64,000 bases of DNA from the NCBI GenBank assembly GCA_022836615.1, contig MU405296.1, positions 62,001-126,000 of the forward strand, read 5' to 3'. The notes under the pieces are model-generated. The model did not search any database and was not told the DNA's origin. It saw only the letters and a list, made by a program, of their open reading frames with translations. Every line of letters begins with the position of its first letter. The first letter of the stretch is position 1. The position numbers and the translations under genes were made by a program. The stretch is from Annulohypoxylon bovei var. microspora. Lineage: Eukaryota; Ascomycota; Sordariomycetes; Xylariales; Hypoxylaceae. Positions 11,569 to 22,211 of this stretch are shown here, one piece after another.

Positions 11569-13547
11569 ATGCCTCCTACAGATGGCGCGCAGCCGCAGTT
11601 CGTTCATCCAGCTGCAAAACATGCTAAAAAGAAGTACGTTGATGCGAATAAATCCTGGAGCTATTAGATACCGGATGTACTAACAAACTGGTGTAGAGGA
11701 CCATCGCCGTTCATGATTGAACCAATAAAGGCATTTTATATCTTTCTAATCGCCAACTTTCTTGCAGCACTGTTTGCACCTATTCAGGATTGTGATGAGA
11801 CTTTCAATTATTGGGAGCCAACCCATTATATCTCCCACGGCTACGGCCTGCAGACTTGGGAATACTCACCAGACTACAGCATCCGAAGTTGGTCTTATGT
11901 CGGATTACATGCTATAGTCGGAAATATCCGAAGACTGTTACCTCAGTCTACAAAGGTATATGGTCACTGAACTATACAATTCTCCAATGACACCATTCTA
12001 ACTTCTATAGGTCTCCGAGTTCTACTTTATCCGTTATGTCTTGGCATTTATCTGTTCATTATGCCAAGTACTCCTATTCCGTGTCATCAGCTTCACCCTA
12101 AATCCTCGGATAGGACTTTTCTTCCTTATGGCAACAGTAACATCACCAGGAAACTTCCATGCAAGCACGGCCTATCTACCGTCTAGCTTCGCCATGTATA
12201 CGTCTCTCCTCGGAACTGCAGCATTTATGAACTGGAGAGGAGGACTTAAAACGTCATGGGGTATCTGGTGGTTTGCCGTCGGTGGCATTCTGGGATGGCC
12301 TTTCGCGTCGGCTCTATGCGCCCCTTTCTTACTTGAAGAGGGTATCTTTGCTGCTTTTGCTATGCTGCAGGATCGCCAACGTTTCTACGAAGCAATTATG
12401 CGAGTCGGCAGAGGTGTTGTTGCTGCGCTTCTGCTCCTTGTAGGTCAACCCACCCCTTAAATTTTCTACTTTTAATTCTCACCATATGCAGGCTGGCGAT
12501 ACGGCTATCAATACGTTCTTTTATAAGAAGGTCGAGGTGGTCTCGTGGAATATAGTCAAGTACAACATCTTTTCCTCCACAGGAGGTCCTAACCTCTATG
12601 GGACAGAACCATGGACATTTTATTTTCGGAATCTTGCCATCAATTTCAACATGTGGTTCGTTCTGGCCTTGCTATCTCTGCCATTGTTCCTTATGCAGAA
12701 AGCTATTTCAACGAAACAGCATGGGTTTCAGTCAGGAATCCGCACCGTTGTATTCCTTTCGCCTTTTTACATGTGGCTTGGCATCTTCACCATTCAGCCA
12801 CATAAGGAAGAGCGATTCATGTATCCTATGTACCCATTTATCGCCCTGAACGCCGCCATAGGATTTCACATCATCCTGTCAGCCTTTGGAAATTCCAACC
12901 CGAAAACTCTTATCGGAAAGATCCCGGCACGCCTAAAGCTTCTCGTTGTTATTGGCGTGTTATTGCTATCTCTTAATATAGGTGTAGCTCGCATTCTAGG
13001 CATATGTTCGGCCTACTCTGCAACGCTCAAGCTCTACCAACCACTGGGAGCTGGTGTATTCGGTCAGGAGGGTCTCGGCGGACGCGGCGACCACGTGTGT
13101 TTCGGCAAAGAATGGTACCGCTTCCCCAGCTCTTATTTCCTACCTCGAGATATGCACGCGAAGTTCATTCGATCAGAGTTCCGCGGACTGTTACCTGGGG
13201 AATTCTCTGAGGCGCGAACTGGCTTCGGCTTCTGGAGTGGCACGTGGCTACCAACAAAGGGAATGAACGACCATAATGAGGAGGACATGAGCAAGTACGT
13301 CGACATTGGACAATGCTCATTCCTGGTTGATACACAATATCCGGAGAATCATGATCCTCTACCACCAAATGAGCCGGATTACATTTCTGACAACGAGAAC
13401 TGGGAAATCGTGAAGTGCGAACCTTTCCTCGATGCGGCAAATACACATCTTCTCGCGAGAGTTCTCTGGGTTCCCAATTGGAGCTTCGTACCTGAGGAAT
13501 TTAGAAGGAAATGGGGACGGCACTGCTTGTTACAGAGAAAGGGATAA
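11569..13547 (+). CDS. ALG9: alpha-1,2-mannosyltransferase ALG9 (GT22)
   Basis: Adds mannose from dolichol-phosphate-mannose to the lipid-linked oligosaccharide in the ER lumen during N-glycan precursor assembly. Four exons: 11569-11633, 11697-11955, 12011-12439 and 12492-13547, giving 602 residues. Intron 1 has a perfect TACTAAC branch site, and the first exon supplies the short N-terminus MPPTDGAQPQF. The luminal loop CDETFNYWEPTHY carries the conserved acidic pair of DPM-dependent GT-C enzymes. Multiple hydrophobic segments follow, then YKKVEVVSWNIVKYNIFSS and HKEERFMYPMYPF, both hallmark ALG9/GT22 motifs. The C-terminal ~200 residues are a soluble luminal part. It appears intact. Confidence 0.93.
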
Positions 13548-15069
13548 GCTAGAGCTGTAGGCGTAATGCCTACTCGAATGCTATTAGTGGAGGAAATGAC
13601 TACTAGTGAATTAATTGAAGTGATCAACATAGCTGAACATCCTACCCCTCGATTTCAAGGGTATCCCGACCAATGAATGTCAACAATTTTTTTATATGGG
13701 TTTAAATTGACGTCGACATGGCTGAAAATAATCTGTTAAGGGATGCGTAAGGCGGTAAAAGAAAGAAGCAAAAGTAGCTACAGATGGGACTCTTGCCCCG
13801 TATTTACCTTGCTTGTGTGGACTATTGACAACACAGACATCCAGGCATCACCGATATTTCAGACAATCTCATTGGATTTTCTATGAGCCTTCTGTGATTA
13901 TACGGCTATGCACATAGCCTGAACTCCGGCTTGCTCGGTCGGAATTGATCGTGGTTCGTCAACCTGCATGCTAGACGGTCTGATCTCAGTCACATACGCG
14001 TCAACTATAGGGCCGTACCTCCCTAGGATGTAACCCTCCTACTGGACAGAGAATTGATTGAACTCGATACCAATTAATTTCCTCTGCCTGTTTACATGTC
14101 AGGCGTTAATGAAATTTAAATTATTGAGGCTGATGTGTTCAACACATTTTCAGCCCTTTCGCTTTCGTTAGTGATGCTGTTAATTTAAGCTCGAAATCTT
14201 ATCCAACCATCCAGGGACTCGGAATATCGATTGTTGATCATAGAAGATCATTAACAACCTTGGTGTTGCGATCCATGTAACCACGCTGGAATTTTGGAGA
14301 CTTTCACCAACGATCAGCTGCCCTACAAGTTCCAGGATTAATGGATCGCGACAAATATCAGATGCTACATCATAACTACCTAAATGGTCACTTAAGACGA
14401 AGGAAGAAGATCGGATAAGGCAGACATATTTATTTGTCTGAAAATAGATTGATGAGATGAACGACCGACTCATTTAGGCTCATGCAACGTTAATGCCTGC
14501 GACCAGAAACTGGCTTGCCTGGCTTGGACAGGGGAATCTGGGGTTGACGTGTGAGGCTTGGAGGCTTGGCTAGATCTAAGGGCCTTAGGGCTTAGGCGCC
14601 ATTATATTCCCTACCCCTTGGAACCGTGCCATTGCAACCGCGCCATCGCCAGCGCACTACTCGAACGAGTTTCAAAGGATCGCGAATATTATCTCATTGG
14701 ATACGTAAACGGATGGCACATTAGCAGCCATCCTACTCCCCGGTTCCTGCCTATTACGGCTTTGCGCCAACTTCTGCGCCATGTGCTGCTTACTCGCTAC
14801 CCTTACAAGGGTCGTGGGCGTGGTTGTCGCTCATTGGATAGACGGCCGTCGAAAATGTTTCAACTTCTGAAGCCACACTATCTAGCAATTGTACCTTGCG
14901 TTATAGCAACGCTAAGAATAGGCCGAGTAATGCCGAATACATTCGCATTCCTGGATTTTTATAAATTCCAGTCGTCATGGCCTGCAAACGAGCGAGGCGT
15001 ATCTGCGAGGATACACTCGCGCAGTTCCTATACACAGACAGCTTCAGCTAGAGCCGTTTACTAGCCGCC
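13548..15069. other. intergenic and GH43 promoter region
   Basis: No recognised gene. Frames at 14180-14473(-) and 14558-15064(+) are unlike any family I know, and the second sits directly upstream of the GH43 start, so it is probably promoter and leader. A TATA-like TTTTATAAAT lies at about 14956-14965, some 110 bp before that start. Confidence 0.5.
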
Positions 15070-16199
15070 ATGAAGAGCCTTCTCCTTTCCCTAGGCGCCA
15101 GCCTAGTCGCGGGACTACCGTCTCAGCCGCATAATACCCCACGAGCTACGGAGGAGCTGCCCACTCTCGGACTTGCTAACATAACCAAGATCGACATGAC
15201 CGATGCTAGCGGCCTAAAGGGACGAGCTCTACACGGTCCATTCATGGGTGTCGATTTCCCAGATCCGAGCATAATATGGGGCGACGGTTCGTGGAAAGCC
15301 TATGCGACGTCGTCCAACGGCAAGCACATCCCCGTGGCCACCTCGTCCGACACCTTGTCCTGGACCCTTACCAGCAACGACGCTCTGCCGGACCCCGGGT
15401 CATGGGTCGACCCAGATGATAGAGGCATCTGGGCGCCGGATGTACAGAAGAACGTATGTTTCTAGTATTGGTACCTAGATACTACCACGATACAGGGTTC
15501 TGATAGGCTAACTTAACATAGGATGCCGGCGTGTACGTGATGTACTACACAGCCCACCAGAACGGCGGCAGCCACTGCATCGGCGCGGCGACCTCGACGA
15601 CGGCCGTGGGGCCCTTCACGCCGCAGAGCAGCCCCCTGATCTGCGACGCGGCCGGCGGCGGCGTGATCGACGCGTCGGGCTACGACGACGGCACGAACCG
15701 GTGGATTCTATGGAAAGTCGACGGCAACAGCCTGGGCGGCGCGACGACGTGCCAGGGCGGGACGCCGTCCGGGGCGTACAAGTCGACGCCGATCAAGATC
15801 CAGAAGCTGGCGCGCGACGCGCTGACGCTGCAGGGCAGCGCGTCGACGATCCTCGACAACGAGGGCGCGTCCAACAACGGCGTGGTCGAGGCGCCGGCGC
15901 TGTACAAGATCGCCAGCGGCAGCTACGTGCTGTTCTACAGCGCGCACTGCTACTCCAGCGACGACTACGACGTCGAGTACGCCTTCTCCAGCACCATCGA
16001 CGGCAGCTACGCCGGCCGCGGCATCCTCATCCGCACCGTCGACAACAAGGGCGTCTACGGCCCCGGCGGCCTCGACATCGACCCCAACGGCTCCAACGTC
16101 GTCTTCCACGGCCGCCTGCAGGCCAACCAGGGGAGCGCCAAGCGCGAGATGTATAGTGCTGAGCTGACGATTAGTGGGAAGTCGATTTCTGGGGTTTGA
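15070..16199 (+). CDS. secreted GH43 arabinanase/arabinofuranosidase-type hydrolase
   Basis: Two exons (15070-15453 and 15522-16199; intron with CTAAC branch) encode 353 residues. A signal peptide (MKSLLLSLGASLVAG) is followed by a five-bladed GH43 domain. Catalytic signatures are visible: the general base Asp65 in DFPDPSII, a likely pKa-modulating Asp in the GVIDASGYDDG segment, and the acid Glu in NGVVEAPALY. Conserved WAPDV lies at the end of exon 1. Substrate is most likely plant arabinan or arabinoxylan side chains, probably exo-acting as in GH43_26-like enzymes; the subfamily is inference. Exon 2 is strikingly GC-rich at third positions compared with neighbours. It is convergent with the MFS gene, which may or may not import the released sugar. 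Confidence 0.88.
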
Positions 16200-16517
16200 T
16201 ATGAGCTTGGGGATTTTCCTTTATGATAAGTATTTTTTTTTGGCATTTATCGATTTTTTTTCTGTATATATTTTTACTCCGCCCGCATAAGTATATATGG
16301 AGTGAGCTTCTTGTATATTGAATATTTAGTTTTGTATATACCAAGTGTCTAAAATGACAACGAAATTTCGGTTTTAACATGAGATTGCATGACTAGGTAA
16401 TATTAAGTTAAGGGTAAAGGGGTGTGAATTATGATATTCGCACCCAGGCCGCGCCGCACTCCAAAGTCTATCCAGTTGTAGGTATTTTTTTTATAGAAAT
16501 TGTCGCCGTGTGTGTAG

Positions 16518-18708
16518 TTATGCTTTAACTCCCAGGGAATGCAACTTGGAGTCTTTTGTCCAGCGACGGAATTGCTTTCCGCAGGGAGTGAAGACAACTA
16601 GCCCGAGGACGGAGAAGCCGGTCGTGATGCCCATCATCATAAGAACAGGCTTGATGTAACCAGATCGTTCGGACCAGTCGTTGAAATAAAATATCATGCC
16701 AAACTATTTAAGTTATTAGATTATGATTAAGTTGAGTGTGCTATGTGTTGTGGTGAGGCGAGGGAAAGGGGAAAGGGGAAAGGGGAAAGACAGGGGTGAG
16801 TGACTTACACCGAATGTGTTCTTCGCAATAGTAGCGGCAATCATGATCTCTCCGGGAAGAGTCTTATACTATAATTTCTCCGAGTTAGCAACAATCTCCC
16901 TTATTTACCAAGATGAAAGTTGGCATAGGCGGTCCGGAACGTGACTAGATCGTCACGGGGCCATATCCCCTGAGCAGGGTTGCTTTAGGGCACAATTCCC
17001 ATCCCATGAAAACCGACCGACTAAAAAAAGGATCAACAGAGCAGAGAACATAGAAACTACTCACACTATCAATAGCATACGCGATCGCAATCGCCGGAAT
17101 CCCCACGACCTGCAGCCCCACCAGCGTATACCCGGCCACGACAACCGCCTCCCACGGCCACGCGCGCTGGTACCCGACGGCCACGACGACCATACCCACG
17201 ACATTCGCGCAGACGTACGGGACCAGCGCCGGGAGCCGCATCTCGGCCTCGAGGACGCCGCCGTTCCTCCTCGCGCGCCCCAGCGCGACGCGGTCCGACA
17301 GCGGGCCGGCGGTGACCAGGGCGGCCGCGGCGCCGACCACGAACGCGAAGTTGACGAAGCCGATCTGGGCGGGCGAGAACAGGTACGGCGGCGCGCCGAA
17401 GACCTGCGCCGACGTCAGGAACAGCGCGAGCAGCGAGTTGGCCGCGAACCCCATCGTGAACGACGCCCACGTGACGATCGGGTAGCACGCGAGGATGCGC
17501 ACCGGCGACGCCACGTCCTGCAGCAGTCTGGACGCGACGCTCTGCTCGCGGCCCCCGGCTTCGCCGCCGGGGCGCAGGTGCTTCCGCATGGGTAGGAGCG
17601 AGAACTGCGCGCGCGAGGGCCGGCCCGCGACCCGGTGGTGCGCCGTGATTAGGGCGTGCGGGAGCTCCGAGCTTGAGCTCGAGATTCCCCCGCATTCGAG
17701 CTTGTCGCTGACGACGCTGGAGTTGCGGCGGGTTGAGGGCCGCGGGGCTGGGCGCTCGTATTTTGTTTCCGGGTGGGCGACGAGGAGGAGTATGAAGCTC
17801 GCCTTGAGTAGAGTGTTAGGTTTAAAGTAGGCTTTATTATGTGCGTGATATGGGAGGAGAACATACACCTTGCAAAATTGTGCAGACCCAAAACTGTGAG
17901 TTCGGTGTTAATGAGGTTGTGATTTAAGAGTTTTGAAGGTGGAGTTTAACACGTACGAACCACCTCCACGAGATATGAGAAGCAATGGCACCTGAGATGA
18001 TGGGCCCGATAAAGAGTCCGAGAAAGTATGCCCAACTATATACAAGGCGATAAGTACATCCTTTCATATTCTCAACAGATGGTGAGTTCTACTCACAAGT
18101 ATAAGGCCATACTACGCCCCAGCTGATGTTGAAATAGCAAATCGGCAACAACCATAGGCATGATGCTCTCATTCGCACCCGCGCCGAGTCCCGAGATGAC
18201 GCGAGCACCTAGGAAACTCGGGTAGCTCGTAACGAGGGCCTGCCAGATGTTGGCTAGAATGCAGATGAGGCCGCAGACTAGGATGACAGGCCGCCGTCCC
18301 CACAAGTTTGCCGCGGGCACGATGACGAAGTTGGAATAGCCTAACGTGATGGCTGCGACGCCGAACAGCATGTTGACTTCGGGAAGTGTCTTGTCGAATT
18401 CGGTCTCGAAAATGAGCGACAAGGGAGATATGGCCATCGGTGTTAAGATGCTCACGAACACGAAGACGAACTGGTTGAATATGATGATGCTTTTCCATGT
18501 TGTGCTCCAGTTCTATGAACAGTGTTAGCTTTATTATGCTTCGAGGCATAAAGTGCAATATGAGAGAGCTCACCAAAGGATCGTCTAGGTTGGAAGTCGG
18601 CTGTGGAATGAGCACGACCTCAACTGGCGTCGCATTCTCACCATCATTCCCATCCGTGAAGATGATATCTGTGCCGGGGATGAGGTCCGGCTTTTCAAAT
18701 TCTGCCAT
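16518..18708 (-). CDS. MFS transporter, DHA1/HOL1-like
   Basis: Seven exons: 18708-18574, 18512-18097, 18035-17957, 17893-17867 (27 nt), 17802-17065, 16868-16809 (60 nt) and 16703-16518, giving 546 residues. It begins MAEFEKPDLIPGTD and then NWSTTWKSIIIFNQFVF as helix 1. The MFS signature between helices 2 and 3 reads LWGRRPVIL, and helix 5 contains GPIISGAIASHISWRW. A ~100-residue cytoplasmic loop carries PETKYERP. The last exon ends FRRWTKDSKLHSLGVKA. The motifs resemble the HOL1-like branch of fungal drug:H+ antiporters, but the substrate is unknown. The final intron holds a (GGGGAAA)n microsatellite. Confidence 0.88.
16762..16788. repeat. GGGGAAA microsatellite
   Basis: About four uninterrupted 7-bp units on the plus strand, inside the last intron of the MFS gene (16704-16808). 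Confidence 0.85.
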
Positions 18709-18991
18709 CGCCTGCTAATTGTTCTTTTTCTTGTGATGGTTATGGACGCAAAACCTTAAGGGGCTAGATTGAGTGAAGCCTGACAACCAGCTACATGTGT
18801 ACAGATACAGTATATGAAAGACATATTCGCGTGCGTGAATGCGGTAGAAGGCGTTAACTTATTCAATTTTGAATCTCTCAGATTACCTATTATTTTCATC
18901 CGCCCTCAAAAGATCAGCTCCTCCCATTGCCTCAAGCTTGCCTACCTAGTTTCACTCTGAGTCAATCCCTAGGGTCGAACTTGGAGGCTCC
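18709..18991. other. region upstream of the MFS gene
   Basis: Likely 5' region of the MFS gene. No other feature seen. Confidence 0.4.
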
Positions 18992-19400
18992 TCATATGAT
19001 AGATCCCGATCTAGTGCGCGGGGGAGTGGGTAAGATCCCAAAGTCCATCTCTCCCCGGACTTTCCTATCGTGGAGCCATACCTCGACATTCACGACATAG
19101 TGCGTCTGTGGTTGGACGAAATCTGCACCATCTGCCGTCAGACGGGAGCTTTCCGGGTTAGTGGTTCTAGTAAAGTGCAGCTATTGTCTTAGTGTTGGAC
19201 ACAACCGTGAGGTGCTTTTTTTTGTGGTCCTAGATCCCACGTCGGATGTCCGTGTCCTGCTTCTTAGCGTGCCTATATTGTGTGCGATCTAGCGATAAAT
19301 TGAAGATGCTCACCTTATCAAAGGGCGTAAAGTTTTTCTTCGAATATGATCTGCATCCGTTTTGCCTCTTTTGGCCGTAATTATGCTCTTGTAGAATTAC
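18992..19400 (-). pseudogene. possible two-exon gene fragment, unknown product
   Basis: Two open segments join in phase across a normal-looking intron: 19400-19314 (29 codons, ending NFTPFDK before GTGAGC) and 19180-18992 (62 residues, beginning LHFTRTTNPE after CAATAG and containing THYVVNVEVWLHD). The peptide looks coding rather than random, but I do not recognise the family and found no start codon in the ~150 bp upstream. It may be the 3' part of a decayed gene. Confidence 0.25.
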
Positions 19401-20264
19401 CTACATGAGTTAGATATTATTCGTTACACATACTCTCTTGACTTCTAGTACCGAGTAATGTGCCAATTGCAGTGGTTTATATACCTAGGTAGGTATATAT
19501 AGAAGCGAGGGTATATTTTCTTATTCCACCTGTAGTCTGCATTCTTTACATGACTTGGTCGGCAATGTTCTAGACCTTCTGAGATTAATGATGTTGATCT
19601 GAGGTCATCGTTAGCAATGTCTTAGTCGGTTTTGGAACATCAGTCACAGTCTTTAGGTGTTTATGTTGCATAGGTCTTTTAATTTTATTGAACTGCTTAC
19701 TTAATTTAATATTTGACGCTATTGTCAACTTGGTCGGCTGTTGAAGTTGCGAATAGCCTCATAAATTAACGAGCCAATGAGTGAATGGTCAACCTCAGTC
19801 AACCAAAAAAATGGTATGCGCTATAACTACAAAATATAAAAGGGTTTAATAGTCAAAAGCGCTATAATTAGGTACGGCACATATGATGACTAAGACCCTT
19901 AGAATTGCAATGCCTTTTAATGCTACAGCATAATAAAAAAACAGTCAGAAAGGTCCTTTCGACATATTAATAAGCATAACTTGGGCAATTGACTGGGCGG
20001 AAATTTAAGTGCTTACCTTAGTGACAATCCATCGGAAAAATTACAGTGGGTTTTAGTCTACTGATACCCGACCCCCAAACGCATGACTTTTATGTTCTAC
20101 AACATCGTCTCATGCCTACCAAATTCGCGGTAATAGGACGGCATGTCTGAAGTTCATAAGCAATCATATACAGTTGTGGTAATGTGGCGTGAAGCAAGCT
20201 CACTTGAATACCTATTCTATTCGTTATTTGATTCTACTTTTCGTTGAAGCAACTCCGTCAGCTA
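19401..20264. other. intergenic, no gene recognised
   Basis: AT-moderate spacer with TACCTAGGTAGGTATATATA-like sequence near 19480-19500. No gene or RNA seen. Confidence 0.45.
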
Positions 20265-21543
20265 TTAGTAATGCAGCTGACGATTCACCACATTGATAAG
20301 TGGCTTCCCGGTAGCCAGCTTCTCAAGATTAAGCACGAGAATATCCAGCAGCCTCCCCCAGAGAGCATCCGTCTTCCAGCTGATATGAGGCGTGATAAGC
20401 AGGTTAGGGGCTTTCCATAGTGGGTGGTCGCTGGGTAGGGGCTCCGGGTCCGTAACATCGAGCGCGGCGCCGCGTATTTGGTCTGTCTCTAGTGCCTTGA
20501 TAAGCGCCTCTTGGTTGACGTGGCCGCCACGGGCGATATTTGCGATGAATGTCTTTTTCTTGCTCAGGATCTCAAATTGATCATATGAGAGTATATGCCG
20601 CGTCTCAGAAGTTAGCGGCAGGCTGACAACTAGTAGATCGAGATCCTGCCCTAGGAAATTATTGACATCTTCCTTGGCAGCGCCGTGAAACCACCTCGCC
20701 GGTAGGAGCCCATCTGGATCGCCAGTTCCCGGCACACAATAGCTGTCATCCTTGCGTGATTCGGAAGTAGCCCGCTCGCCACGCGTGTAAGCGTAAACCT
20801 CCATGCCCAAGGCAGTGGCCAATCGCGCACATTGCCTTCCAATCGTGCCGTATCCCAAGATGCCTCTGTGACGGGGTTAGCATGAATATCTACTAGGTAG
20901 GTGACCTCCTAACACGACAGCTGTCAAAGTGGACTCACATTCGCATGCCTGTTGAATCCTGGACCTTGGCGGCAATGGGAGACTGCCAATGACCCGTCGT
21001 CATATTGGCGGCATAATTCAAGAAGGCATGTTGATGCGTGAGCCAAGCACCGATGACCCATTCCGCAATCTGCGTTCTTCGGGAAGCGTTAGTCTACACC
21101 ATATTCTGATTTTACATATCAACTGCGAGGGGGCAACTGGGTACGTAAGCTTCCTATAAATCAGCAATTGGGGCGACTCACGCATGAACGCCATTCGAAG
21201 TACTAAATATAACCTTCTCATCTTGGTACGTCGCATGCTTCGGCCACCTATCTATGCCAGCAGTGTTGAGTTGCACGAAGCGGACCTTAGGTAAGAATTC
21301 CGCCGGAGGCGGCATAAACGTAGCGAGCAAGGTCACACCGTCCCACGCCGTGACGTCGAGATCCTCAGCTCTTGGCGTTATGAGAGGGCTTGTCGTCGAT
21401 TTGATCCACCGTACTTGTAGACCTTTAAAATGATTGGTGAGCCGTTCTATAAATCCCGGTGTCTCCGGATACGGGACGAAAATGGCGAGGACGTCGTTAC
21501 TCAGAGAGTTAACCTCTCCTCCGATTTCCACGGCAGTAGACAT
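20265..21543 (-). CDS. D-isomer-specific 2-hydroxyacid dehydrogenase
   Basis: Three exons (21543-21182, 21076-20939 and 20865-20265), 366 residues. The first intron uses an acceptor before AACGCAG, which restores the conserved GVHATQIAEWV. The nucleotide-binding glycine motif GYGTIGRQC lies at the start of exon 3. Catalytic residues expected for the family are present: Arg in NIARGGHVN, Glu in DVTDPEPLP and His in LLITPHIS. This fits NAD(P)-dependent reduction of 2-keto acids in the glyoxylate/hydroxypyruvate reductase-like branch. The exact substrate cannot be told from sequence. The usual family length is about 320-370, so it appears complete. Confidence 0.9.
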
Positions 21544-22211
21544 TGTTGCTTAACCCCTTATTTGTTATGAGATGAGCGAATGTTTGGTAGAATGAAGACA
21601 AACATCCAGAGAAATCAAAGTCGCAAAATAGCCTTGGAAACAACCCATTTGTACCTTAGTGGACCCTCACACAATACAACTGAGGGGGTCTTTCCTAGTA
21701 TCTATCCAGACATTTACCAAGGTAGGTAGGTACGCATGGCTCACAGCTGTGCCCCCCTTTCACCGCACTGCACTACACTATATTGCTCTAGCAGGTCTGG
21801 TTCCTGAGAGATAAGTTAGCTTGCCCCGCTGATCGATAGGGCCAATGCCTAAATTGGATCGTCATCGCGCCCCTGACATTGCGCAACCCAACCCCGTTAA
21901 ACCCGATAAAGCACGCTAACGCCGAAGGGACTATCGCGATACTGCCGGTGGTCATATAGGCAGATTAACCGAACAAATTAAATATAGTTAAACAAAAGTC
22001 CTGAATGGCTGGCAAGACCGAGGCGATATAAGAGTAGAACTCATTGAATTGTAGTTCTACTTGAGTATTAGTAATTGCACAAGTATATGGTGTTGGACAT
22101 GCCAGATGAACCAGATGAACCATTCGACCTGATCCGATTTGTGCGATCAATCAGTAACGCCAATGCATACCCATGTGCTGATACAATTCTATTTTCAAAG
22201 CCAGAATGTGA
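21544..22211. other. intergenic, no gene recognised
   Basis: Spacer between two minus-strand genes, containing AGGTAGGTAGGTAC near 21720. No gene seen. Confidence 0.45.

Noticed and set aside
14558..15064. 168-codon open frame upstream of GH43
   Set aside because: No recognisable domain, it ends directly at the GH43 start and contains a TATA-like box; more likely promoter and leader.
15701..16156. Long alternative-frame ORFs on both strands over GH43 exon 2
   Set aside because: They are by-products of extreme third-position GC; the GH43 frame has the catalytic motifs.
17069..17695. 208-codon frame overlapping the MFS gene
   Set aside because: Arg/Ala/Gly-rich shadow of the GC-rich MFS exon in another frame.
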